The notes under the pieces: model-generated
The model's input: the letters and a program-made list of their open reading frames with translations, nothing else
Databases searched by the model: none
What the model was told of the DNA's origin: nothing
Assembly (NCBI GenBank): GCA_025362765.1
Contig: JANYFI010000728.1
Coordinates: forward strand, 1-6,410
From: Ferruginibacter sp.
Lineage (GTDB): Bacteria; Bacteroidota; Bacteroidia; Chitinophagales; Chitinophagaceae
Reading direction: 5' to 3'
DNA: 6,410 nucleotides
Shown here: piece by piece, positions 1-6,410 of the stretch
Layout: each line of letters opens with the position of its first letter
How positions within the stretch are numbered: the first letter of the stretch is position 1
Program-made: the position numbers and the translations under genes

Positions 1-1
1 A

Positions 2-85
2 TTATTACTATTGTTGGTATTGGCCGCGACAGCTGTGCTATTTCATTATGCCACCACACGAAGACTGTCATCAACAGCCACGTAA
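2..85 (+). CDS. possible C-terminal end of a plus-strand membrane protein (partial)
   Basis: From base 2 an open plus-strand frame runs 27 codons to a TAA at 83-85. It reads as a leucine/valine/alanine-rich stretch of about 14 residues (beginning LLLLLVLAATAV), then a short tail with two adjacent arginines (TTRRLSST). This has the form of a final transmembrane helix with a positively charged end. The rest of the gene would lie to the left of the window. If real, it converges on the minus-strand gene and overlaps its 3' end by 40 bases. The fragment is too short to identify, and a hydrophobic antisense frame can arise by chance, so this is a weak call resting only on hydrophobicity pattern and an open frame. 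Confidence 0.27.
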   Translation, partial: LLLLLVLAATAVLFHYATTRRLSSTAT

Positions 86-633
86 TTTTTTTCATTTTCA
101 ATAAGTATGTATTCAGCGGTAGCTAATTTATTTAACAGGCATATTTCTTTTAAAAATTTATTCCAGCCAAAAACCAATTCATCAATAGGGTGCCATAACA
201 GTACCCATGCAAAAATGTCCAGGCTGTTGATGATCCCCACATTAAGGCCATGTTGGGAATCCAGAATCACGGGTAACAGTGCCTGAAACAATATTACCAC
301 AACGGTACTGATAGTAAGTAATACCCAGTTACGCCGCTTAAATTTTGAAAACTCTTTTTCCCTGTCTTCTTTCTTCGCCAGGAAATGTCTGCGGATAGCG
401 TACATCAGCGGTTCGGCATATTGCTTATCGTTTGCACCCGTACATTTTAATTTATAAAAAACTACAGAGTACCTCTTGGCTGCTTTAACCGACTCCATAA
501 TGTACGCCTCGAACTGGTGGTTGAGTTGACGCATATAAATCGGCGCAGGATCGTGCGCATTAAAATAATTGTTTGCAACGAGCCTGTCGGAGGTTAAAAA
601 AATGCTGATACTTTTTGCAAGCGGCTTGCTCAT
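46..633 (-). CDS. conserved membrane protein of unknown function, two predicted TM helices
   Basis: This 195-residue protein starts at an ATG (633-631) and ends with TAA. It has no signal peptide. The N-terminal part (about 1-100) is soluble and ends in a highly charged stretch (residues 85-102, KKEDREKEFSKFKRR). Two hydrophobic segments follow at about 103-124 and 132-149, so both termini are probably cytoplasmic. The second segment ends in a WHPID motif (147-151), followed by an amphipathic C-terminal region. The order of an N-terminal NxxDPxPxxxRxL-like motif (residues 25-37), a charged linker, two helices and a W-x-P-I/L-[DE] motif resembles, from memory, a widespread bacterial family of uncharacterised membrane proteins. 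I cannot name a Pfam entry or a function. The gene is divergent from the HPt-kinase pair, so a functional link is not implied. I am confident it is a real gene, but not of its role. Confidence 0.82.
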   Translation of the reverse strand: MSKPLAKSISIFLTSDRLVANNYFNAHDPAPIYMRQLNHQFEAYIMESVKAAKRYSVVFYKLKCTGANDKQYAEPLMYAIRRHFLAKKEDREKEFSKFKRRNWVLLTISTVVVILFQALLPVILDSQHGLNVGIINSLDIFAWVLLWHPIDELVFGWNKFLKEICLLNKLATAEYILIENEKNYVAVDDSLRVVA

Positions 634-1201
634 AGTATATAATTTATTTTTTTACTTTTCCCTGCTGTTATACAGAAAAAAGTATTTCCTTTTACTTTTA
701 TAGGAGCAGAATTAAATAAAGCTGGAATAATTCTTCCTGTTTTTAAATTGGTTGATATGACAACAATTACATTGCATGGCTTAAAACGAGCGATTATCCT
801 GAGATAACTCTTTAGTTTCTTAAATATTGAGTTTGGCAAAAAATATAGAAATAATACTACACAGGGTGAACCATATCACAGTACGGCTGATAGACTGTTT
901 CTGAAAATTATACACAGGCAATACAATCCTTGTAGAAAGGCTTCTAAAAAACTATGGCTACCTGACTAACAAGATAAAATCTATTGCGAGCGTTATACAA
1001 AGGGAATTGGATTTGTCATCGGGCTGGCAGCAATCAAATTACAGACTGTATAAACGACTGGCGGCAGCATTGATGTTAACATGAGGGAGAGGAATAAACC
1101 GGCAGCAATGAGGAGGATGTGACTAAGTATGAAACTACACACCGTTAAGAAAATAGCAAAAAAAACAGCCTGATAAAACCATTGAAATAAAAACTACTAC
1201 T
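634..1201. other. 568-base divergent intergenic region with no supported gene
   Basis: This gap separates the minus-strand membrane protein gene from the HPt gene and should hold promoters for both. For the plus strand, TTG at 984-986 lies 21 bases before TGGATTTG (1008-1015), one mismatch from the Bacteroidota -7 box TAnnTTTG. For the minus strand, an imperfect box (TATATTTTTTG, 847-837) lies about 200 bases upstream of the ATG, without a clear -33 element. ATGTTAACAT at 1073-1082 is a perfect ten-base palindrome. GGCAGCA occurs three times, at 1026, 1063 and 1101, spaced 37 and 38 bases. The leader just before the HPt start is strongly A-rich, as is usual for translation starts in this phylum. 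An open frame at 905-1084 has no usable start codon until its end, and I do not call it. I see no tRNA, CRISPR array or insertion sequence. Confidence 0.6.
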
Positions 1202-1594
1202 ATGGAAAATTTACACCCTGCTACCTCCCCCGCTTCTATATTATCAGCCGAAGCTTTGTATAACTTAAGTATGCTGGAAGAACTGGATGGCGATGATTAC
1301 CTGTTGGAAATGCTGCAGATTTTATTGTTTGAAGTACCAAAAGACGTTAAAGAAATGAAAGACGCCGCAATGGCTGGCAGGGCTGACGTTATTTGTACAA
1401 AGGCTCATAAACTAAAAAGCAGTGCCGCAATTATTCAGGCTCACAAATTAGTAGTATTACTGGAAGATATTGAAGCATGTGGCAAAAAGGAACTGAAGGT
1501 CAATGAGCTCAACGAAATGATTGGTACGGCCGTTGATCTTTTTAGCCAAATTGAAACAGGGCTAAGAATTGATGCAGCCAGGTTAACTAATTAG
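1202..1594 (+). CDS. HPt (histidine phosphotransfer) domain protein
   Basis: This is a stand-alone 130-residue HPt protein, the usual size for one four-helix-bundle phosphotransfer domain. The diagnostic motif is KAHKLKSSAAIIQA (residues 67-80), with His69 as the expected phosphorylated residue in the AH-x-LK-S-SA pattern. The glycine often found near the end of that motif is replaced by Gln79. The region before it (about 20-60) is predicted helical with acidic patches (LEELDGDDYLLEMLQILLFEVP), typical of the helix preceding the phospho-His helix. There is no kinase, receiver or membrane segment, so it should be cytoplasmic. It lies 48 bases upstream of the hybrid kinase on the same strand, implying one operon. 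The inferred role is carrying phosphate from a kinase receiver domain to a separate response regulator, or back. The ATG at 1202 is preceded by an A-rich leader and is the only sensible start. Confidence 0.9.
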   Translation: MENLHPATSPASILSAEALYNLSMLEELDGDDYLLEMLQILLFEVPKDVKEMKDAAMAGRADVICTKAHKLKSSAAIIQAHKLVVLLEDIEACGKKELKVNELNEMIGTAVDLFSQIETGLRIDAARLTN

Positions 1595-1642
1595 CCACCC
1601 CAGGCATACGTAATACGCCCACCGTTTTAGATAAAAAAGCCA

Positions 1643-4600
1643 ATGAAAACCCTACGACACTTCCTTTTTCTATTTATACAACTTTGCTCCTATTGGGCCA
1701 TCGGTCAAAAGCAACTGCTCAAATTTGAGCACCTTGATATCAACGCCGGACTATCACAAAACCACATTATTTGTATTTTACAGGATAGCCGTGGATTTAT
1801 GTGGTTTGGAACAAGAGATGGATTAAATAAATATGACGGGTATAAATTCACCATTTACAAAAATGATGCAAAAGACAGTAACAGCATCAGCAACAATTTC
1901 ATAACCGGAATTGTAGAAGATGCCAGGGGGTTTATATGGATAGCGACAAGAGGAGGCGGTTTAAATCGCTACGATAAAGAAAAAAATAAGTTTACTCGTT
2001 TTAAACATGATGATAAAAATCCTAACAGCATTTCAGGCAACCTGGTAAATAACATTAGCAAAGACGCCGCAGGAAACTTGTGGATCTGCACGGAGGATAA
2101 TCTCAATTTTTTTGATCCGGTACACAATGTCTTTGTGAAGTACAAAATAAACGCGAGATGTGTGTTTGAAGACAGTGAACACCGGCTTTGGGCAGGTACT
2201 TACCAGGATGGGCTTGGCTTATTAAATAAAACAACAAAAACTTTTACTTTTTTCAGCCATCTTGAAAAAGACACCACTTCAATCAGCAATAACAATGTAT
2301 CTGTAATTTATGAAGATAACAAAAAGCGGCTTTGGGTTGGTACTATAGGCGCAGGATTAAATCTTTTTGACAGAAGCAGGGGAACATTCCGTCATTTTAA
2401 ACATGCGGCCGATGGTATGGGTAGTCACTCTTCCCCCACTGTTTATTCGCTGGCGGATGATGCGGCAGGCAATCTTTGGATCGGTACTGAAAATGGCGGC
2501 CTCTGTGTGTACAACCCTTCTTCGGAAGAGTATAACTGGTATCAACATGATGAGATTGACAATAACAGCATCAGCCATAATTCCGTGTATTCAATTTATA
2601 AAGATACCGATGATAATATGTGGGTCGGCACTTTCGCAGGAGGCGTAAATTTATCTACAAGAAACAGTAATACCTTTACTCATTTTAAACATACTTCAGA
2701 TAAAAACAGCCTTAATAATAATAATGTACTCTGTATCCAGGAAAGTGCAGACAAAAAATTATGGGTTGGCACAGATGGCGGAGGCCTTAACCTTTTTGAC
2801 CCGGTCAGCAAAAAATTTGTTCACTATTTACACCAGCCGGGCAACCAGAATAGTATTTGCGGTAATTATATTTTGAGTGTTTGCCCCGATGCTAAAGGCA
2901 ATGTATGGATAGGTACATGGGGTGATGGTATTACGGTATATAACCCTGTAAAAAACACTTACGTGCATTTTAAAAATACCCCTTCTGATAAAACCAGTTT
3001 AAGCTGTAATAATGCCTGGACGATTTATGAAGACCGGGATAAAAATATATGGATAGGTACTTATAACGGAGGCCTTAATTTGTATAACCCTGGCACCAAC
3101 TCTTTTACACGGTTTGAGACCGGGAACAGCAATAACAGCACAAACAAAATACAATCTATTGCAGAAGATGCAAGCGGTAATCTGCTGATCGGTACAGATG
3201 GAGGAGGCCTGCAGCAGTTTAACAAACAATCAAAAGTTTTTACCAGTTTTATTCACGATGATATTAAAAACAGCATAACCGATAACCGAATTACATTTAC
3301 TCATTCCGACAAAATGGGAAACTGGTGGATTGGCACAATGGCCGGGCTAAATTATTACGATGTAAAAAGAAACTTTTTCACCAGCTACACCACGGCAAAC
3401 GGGTTGCCAAACAATGTGATCTTTGGTTTAGCGGAAGATAGTAAAGGTAACTTTTGGATTAGTACCAATAAGGGTATATCGTGTTTTTACCCTAACACAA
3501 AAAAATATAAAAACTTTTCTGTAGCCGATGGGCTGCAATCGTATGAATTTAAGTTGGGCTCTTTTTGCAAAGCCAAATCCGGAGCCTTGTATTTTGGTGG
3601 TATAAATGGCTTTAATGAATTTTACCCTGATAAAATTTCAAGCAATCCTTTTACGCCGCCATTGGTTTTTACCAGCTTTGAAATATTTAATAAACCTGTT
3701 ACGATTGCGCAAAATAACAATGACCCTTCCCCATTAAAAAAAGATATCTCAGAAATAAACAGTCTTACGCTGCCTTATAACAATTCGGTTATTTCATTTG
3801 AATTCGCCTCATTGAACTACGGAGTAACAGAAAAAAAGCAGTATGCTTATATGCTGGAAGGATTTGACAAAACATGGAACGAAATAGGCACCAAACGTAC
3901 CGCCACCTACACCAATCTAAACCCCGGAAATTATATTTTAAAAGTAAAAGGATTGAATGATGCAGGCAAATGGTCAGCTAAAAGCATTTCAATAGCCCTG
4001 ACCATTACACCTCCCTTTTGGTTAACCTGGTGGTTTAAAACATTGATGGCATTAAGCGTAACCGGCGCAATTGTTGGCGTTTACCGGATGCGCATGCACA
4101 ACATCAAATCTCAAAAAGATAAGTTGCAGCAAAAGGTGGAAGAACAAACATACCAACTAATTTTATCAACCCGGGAGGAACAGCAGGCCCGGCGTGAAGC
4201 AGATGAAGCCAACAAGGCAAAAAGTGTTTTTCTTGCCACGATGAGTCACGAAATACGAACACCCATGAATGGTGTGATAGGCATGGCGTCACTTTTAAAT
4301 GAAACCGAGCTTACCGCTGAGCAGCGGGAATATGCAAAAACTATTTCTACCTGCGGTGAAGCGCTGCTTACGGTGATTAATGATATACTGGACTTTTCTA
4401 AAATAGAATCGGGCAATATGGAACTTGAATACCGCGACTTTGATTTACGTACCTGCATTGAAGAAGTGCTCGATATATTTGCCGGCAAGGCTGGTAAACT
4501 TGGGCTGGACCTGGTGTATGAAATAGACTGCAACGTTCCCTCTTTAATTATTGGGGACAACTTACGACTGCGCCAAATATTGATAAACCTGGTAAGCAAT

Positions 4601-5776
4601 GCCATTAAATTTACTGAACGGGGAGAAATATTTGTAGGTGTTCATTTGAAACAATCAAAAAAGGACGGCGCTATTGAACTACAGTTTGAAGTACGTGATA
4701 CAGGAATAGGTATCCCTGAAGATAAGATGGAAAGATTGTTCAAAGCTTTTTCACAGGTAGATTCTTCTACAAGCCGAAAATATGGCGGTACCGGTCTGGG
4801 CCTGATTATTTGTGAAAAATTAATAGCGCTGATGAATGGAAAAATTGATGTACAAAGCAAAGAGCATGAAGGCACCACCTTTGTATTTACCATATGGACA
4901 ACTGCAAGTTCGCAATCCCTGCGTACCTATGTTACCAATAACATTACCGGCGTGGAAGGTAAAAAAGTACTGGTAGTAGATGATAATTTAACTAACCGTA
5001 ACATACTTAAAAAACAGCTTGAAAACTGGAAATTAGCGCCAACACTTGCGGAAAGCGGTGCTGATGCGTTGGCTATTATGGCAACAGGCGCACATTTTGA
5101 TTTATTGCTTTCTGATATGCAGATGCCTGATATGGATGGTTGCGAGCTAGCACAAACGCTTCAGCAACTTTATCCCCGGCTCCCCATTATTTTGTTAAGT
5201 TCTGTTGGCGATGAACGCAATAAAATATGTGCCGGCTTATTCAATGCTATCTTAACAAAGCCTGTTAAACAGGATATGCTGAGCCAGGCTATCATCAATG
5301 AGCTAAGGGGCAGATCAACAAATTCAGCCGGTAATGAGTTGGCGAAAAAAATACTTTCGCCAGATTTCGCCAATGAGCATCCGTTGCGAATACTGGTGGC
5401 AGAAGATAATATGGTCAACCAAAAATTAGCCATAAAAATCCTTAGCAAACTCGGCTTTGATGCAGCGCTTGCGGAAAACGGCGGGGAGGTTTTAGATATG
5501 GTTAACCATCAACAATACGACGTTATCCTGATGGATGTACAAATGCCGCGGATGGATGGACTGGAAGCAACAAAACTGATTAGACAACAGCAGCAAATAC
5601 AACCCGTAATTATTGCAATGACAGCCAATGCCATGAAGGAAGACAGAGATGAATGCCTGACTGCGGGGATGGATGATTTTTTAAGCAAGCCGGTAAAACT
5701 GGAAGATGTGGTGAATATACTAATTAAATGGTCGACTATTATAAACGATAAGGCTGTCCGTAAAAAAAGGGCATGA
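1643..5776 (+). CDS. HTCS-type hybrid sensor histidine kinase with two receiver domains and no DNA-binding domain
   Basis: This 1377-residue inner-membrane sensor kinase begins with a signal peptide (residues 1-21, probable cleavage after AIG). Fourteen Reg_prop-type blades follow (about 41-663), marked by W-[IV]-G-T then GGLN-like turns, enough for two seven-bladed periplasmic propellers. A Y_Y_Y domain (about 715-788), one membrane helix (about 792-814) and a cytoplasmic coiled coil (about 820-862) come next. HisKA carries the H-box [11 protein letters not shown] with phospho-acceptor His869. HATPase_c has the N-box (NLVSNAIKF, Asn986), the G1 motif DTGIGIP (from 1019) and the G2 motif GGTGLGL (from 1048). 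Receiver 1 (about 1107-1222) has Asp1113/1114, acceptor Asp1158, Ser1186/1187 and Lys1206. Receiver 2 (about 1248-1365) has Glu1254/Asp1255, acceptor Asp1298, Thr1327 and Lys1349. Both look competent. Classic HTCS proteins end in an AraC-type HTH, but this one ends shortly after receiver 2. The ligand is unknown; oligosaccharides are sensed by characterised relatives. Output probably passes through the neighbouring HPt protein. Confidence 0.95.
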   Translation: MKTLRHFLFLFIQLCSYWAIGQKQLLKFEHLDINAGLSQNHIICILQDSRGFMWFGTRDGLNKYDGYKFTIYKNDAKDSNSISNNFITGIVEDARGFIWIATRGGGLNRYDKEKNKFTRFKHDDKNPNSISGNLVNNISKDAAGNLWICTEDNLNFFDPVHNVFVKYKINARCVFEDSEHRLWAGTYQDGLGLLNKTTKTFTFFSHLEKDTTSISNNNVSVIYEDNKKRLWVGTIGAGLNLFDRSRGTFRHFKHAADGMGSHSSPTVYSLADDAAGNLWIGTENGGLCVYNPSSEEYNWYQHDEIDNNSISHNSVYSIYKDTDDNMWVGTFAGGVNLSTRNSNTFTHFKHTSDKNSLNNNNVLCIQESADKKLWVGTDGGGLNLFDPVSKKFVHYLHQPGNQNSICGNYILSVCPDAKGNVWIGTWGDGITVYNPVKNTYVHFKNTPSDKTSLSCNNAWTIYEDRDKNIWIGTYNGGLNLYNPGTNSFTRFETGNSNNSTNKIQSIAEDASGNLLIGTDGGGLQQFNKQSKVFTSFIHDDIKNSITDNRITFTHSDKMGNWWIGTMAGLNYYDVKRNFFTSYTTANGLPNNVIFGLAEDSKGNFWISTNKGISCFYPNTKKYKNFSVADGLQSYEFKLGSFCKAKSGALYFGGINGFNEFYPDKISSNPFTPPLVFTSFEIFNKPVTIAQNNNDPSPLKKDISEINSLTLPYNNSVISFEFASLNYGVTEKKQYAYMLEGFDKTWNEIGTKRTATYTNLNPGNYILKVKGLNDAGKWSAKSISIALTITPPFWLTWWFKTLMALSVTGAIVGVYRMRMHNIKSQKDKLQQKVEEQTYQLILSTREEQQARREADEANKAKSVFLATMSHEIRTPMNGVIGMASLLNETELTAEQREYAKTISTCGEALLTVINDILDFSKIESGNMELEYRDFDLRTCIEEVLDIFAGKAGKLGLDLVYEIDCNVPSLIIGDNLRLRQILINLVSNAIKFTERGEIFVGVHLKQSKKDGAIELQFEVRDTGIGIPEDKMERLFKAFSQVDSSTSRKYGGTGLGLIICEKLIALMNGKIDVQSKEHEGTTFVFTIWTTASSQSLRTYVTNNITGVEGKKVLVVDDNLTNRNILKKQLENWKLAPTLAESGADALAIMATGAHFDLLLSDMQMPDMDGCELAQTLQQLYPRLPIILLSSVGDERNKICAGLFNAILTKPVKQDMLSQAIINELRGRSTNSAGNELAKKILSPDFANEHPLRILVAEDNMVNQKLAIKILSKLGFDAALAENGGEVLDMVNHQQYDVILMDVQMPRMDGLEATKLIRQQQQIQPVIIAMTANAMKEDRDECLTAGMDDFLSKPVKLEDVVNILIKWSTIINDKAVRKKRA

Positions 5777-5849
5777 TAAAAATCGGTGCGCATTCAAAAA
5801 GTAGATTCGTTAAATATTTTACCTGCTATAACCGGAGGCTGTTGTTGTG

Positions 5850-5865
5850 ATTGTAATTTTACAAT
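5850..5865. promoter_or_regulatory. perfect AT-rich inverted repeat, candidate operator
   Basis: ATTGTAA-TT-TTACAAT is a perfect 7+2+7 inverted repeat. It lies 73 bases after the kinase stop codon and about 24 bases upstream of the candidate -33 element of the next gene. The two-base centre is too tight for a stable RNA hairpin and the arms have little GC, so a protein-binding site is more likely than a terminator. In AT-rich DNA a palindrome this long can also occur by chance. No regulator can be assigned. Confidence 0.35.
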
Positions 5866-5888
5866 TAAATATTCCCTACCCTGTTTTA

Positions 5889-5920
5889 TTGCCCGAATGC
5901 ATATTAATACTTATCTTTTG
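5889..5920 (+). promoter_or_regulatory. candidate Bacteroidota sigma-A promoter for the isomerase-like gene
   Basis: TTG (5889-5891) is followed after 20 bases by TATCTTTT (5912-5919), which matches seven of eight positions of the Bacteroidota -7 consensus TAnnTTTG. The true G is one base further on. The spacing falls within the usual range for this phylum. Transcription would begin near 5926, giving a leader of roughly 80 bases before the ATG at 6004. The call rests on the pattern alone. Confidence 0.35.
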
Positions 5921-5923
5921 CCA

Positions 5924-5970
5924 GCAACAAATGCAGATTAAGAACACCGATCATTGTAGCCTGCTGTTGC
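5924..5970 (+). other. possible leader hairpin or weak terminator (interrupted inverted repeat)
   Basis: GCAACA (5924-5929) and GCAG (5933-5936) can pair with TGTTGC (5965-5970) and CTGC (5961-5964). This makes a ten-base-pair stem with a three-base bulge and a 24-base loop, followed by AATTTTAAAA. It could be a structured 5' leader of the isomerase-like transcript if the promoter just upstream is correct, or a weak terminator for the HPt-kinase operon. The long loop and short T run make a strong intrinsic terminator unlikely. Confidence 0.25.
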
Positions 5971-6003
5971 AATTTTAAAAATGCACACATAAAAACGATT
6001 GTT

Positions 6004-6410
6004 ATGAACAGAAGATCTTTTTTAGGCAATGCCGCTGCGGGGCTTGCCTCTACCACGATGCTTGGTGCTATGCCTGCGGGCTTACTTGCCATGGCCAACA
6101 CGAAAGGCATTAATATGCCGATCGGTTTTCAGAGTTATGTGTTCCGGGATGTAATTGCCCTGAAACCCGAAGAAACCATGAAACGTCTGGCTGGCTATGG
6201 TTATCAAAATATAGAATGGTGTAGTCCCAAAGGATACCAGGGGGCTTTTGCCCCGCTGGAGAAATACTCGGGTAAGGAATTGAAACAAATAACCAACGAT
6301 GCCGGCCTGCAAACTACCAGTTGCCATTTTACCTGGAAAGAAATTACAGATGATGCAAGCCTGGCGGAGCGTATTGAATTTGCCAACCAGTTGGGGTTAA
6401 AAACCATGGT
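6004..6410 (+). CDS. Tat-exported sugar phosphate isomerase/epimerase-like TIM-barrel protein (partial, 3' end beyond window)
   Basis: The first 135 codons of a gene that runs off the right edge without a stop. The N-terminus MNRRSFLGNAAAG is a good twin-arginine signal (R-R-x-F-L), followed by a mildly hydrophobic alanine/leucine region and a probable AMA cleavage site (29-31), so the folded protein should be exported to the periplasm. The mature part starts with INMPIGFQSYVFRD, then has a helix (about 53-64), a GYQNIEW strand (67-72), a KELKQITNDAGL helix (91-102) and TTSCHFTW (104-111, including His108). This strand-helix order and these motifs fit the xylose isomerase-like TIM-barrel superfamily (AP endonuclease family 2 fold), many members of which in Bacteroidota carry Tat signals. 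The metal-binding residues and substrate-specific part lie outside the window, so the reaction is unknown. A separate promoter region suggests it is not strictly part of the kinase operon. Confidence 0.85.
   Translation, partial: MNRRSFLGNAAAGLASTTMLGAMPAGLLAMANTKGINMPIGFQSYVFRDVIALKPEETMKRLAGYGYQNIEWCSPKGYQGAFAPLEKYSGKELKQITNDAGLQTTSCHFTWKEITDDASLAERIEFANQLGLKTM

Noticed and set aside
630..839. A 69-codon minus-strand open frame whose TGA overlaps the ATG of the membrane protein gene (ATGA), which could suggest translational coupling.
   Set aside because: Its only possible start is TTG (839-837), rarely used in Bacteroidota. The product is not recognisable and the region is AT-rich like non-coding DNA. 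The overlap is most simply chance.
905..1084. A 59-codon plus-strand open frame with a protein-like middle section (LLKNYGYLTNKIKSI).
   Set aside because: It has no ATG, GTG or TTG start near its beginning, since the first candidates are near the middle, and the length is compatible with chance. A decayed gene fragment cannot be excluded, but no family is recognisable.
1129..1173. A 14-codon frame starting with ATG (MKLHTVKKIAKKTA) just upstream of the HPt gene, resembling a leader peptide.
   Set aside because: It is too short to support, shows no attenuator-like structure or repeated regulatory codons, and occurs in A-rich DNA where such frames are expected.
1595..1642. A weak inverted repeat (GGCATACGTAATACGCC) between the HPt and kinase genes, considered as a terminator or processing site.
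   Set aside because: Only about five pairs with a mismatch and no T run; the short spacing is better explained by an uninterrupted operon.
2357..5793. Several open frames of 60-120 codons on the minus strand and one on the plus strand inside the kinase gene.
   Set aside because: They are shadows of a long, clearly real coding sequence whose domains are recognisable throughout; none has a recognisable product.
5904..6407. Minus-strand open frames of 67-81 codons opposite the isomerase-like gene.
   Set aside because: They lie antisense to a frame with a clear Tat signal and TIM-barrel motifs, and their translations look random.

Overview
The base composition (roughly 40% GC by eye), A-rich start-codon leaders without clear Shine-Dalgarno sequences, and above all a 1377-residue hybrid two-component sensor with a periplasmic Reg_prop/Y_Y_Y sensor point to a member of the Bacteroidota. 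A Chitinophagaceae-like soil or freshwater bacterium is my guess from protein style, not a demonstrated assignment.

Layout: positions 1-85 may hold the last codons of a plus-strand membrane protein. A minus-strand gene (46-633) encodes a small two-helix membrane protein of unknown function. A 568-base divergent intergenic region (634-1201) follows, with no gene I can support. The plus strand then carries an HPt phosphotransfer protein (1202-1594) and, 48 bases later, the large hybrid histidine kinase (1643-5776). An intergenic stretch (5777-6003) contains a perfect AT-rich palindrome, a candidate Bacteroidota-type promoter and a possible leader hairpin. The window ends inside a Tat-targeted sugar phosphate isomerase/epimerase-like gene (6004 onward).

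How the genes fit together: the central pair looks like a multistep phosphorelay. The kinase has a signal peptide, fourteen propeller blades (two seven-bladed propellers), a Y_Y_Y domain, one membrane helix, HisKA, HATPase_c and then two complete receiver domains. It has no C-terminal AraC-type DNA-binding domain, which the classic Bacteroidota HTCS regulators of polysaccharide use carry. The adjacent HPt protein is the obvious phosphate carrier from a receiver of the kinase to a response regulator, which is not in this window. The downstream Tat-exported TIM-barrel gene appears to have its own promoter region. It may be a neighbour only, or a carbohydrate-related target.

Nothing here is clearly an undescribed system. 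The most distinctive point is the HPt-plus-double-receiver version of an HTCS-type sensor.
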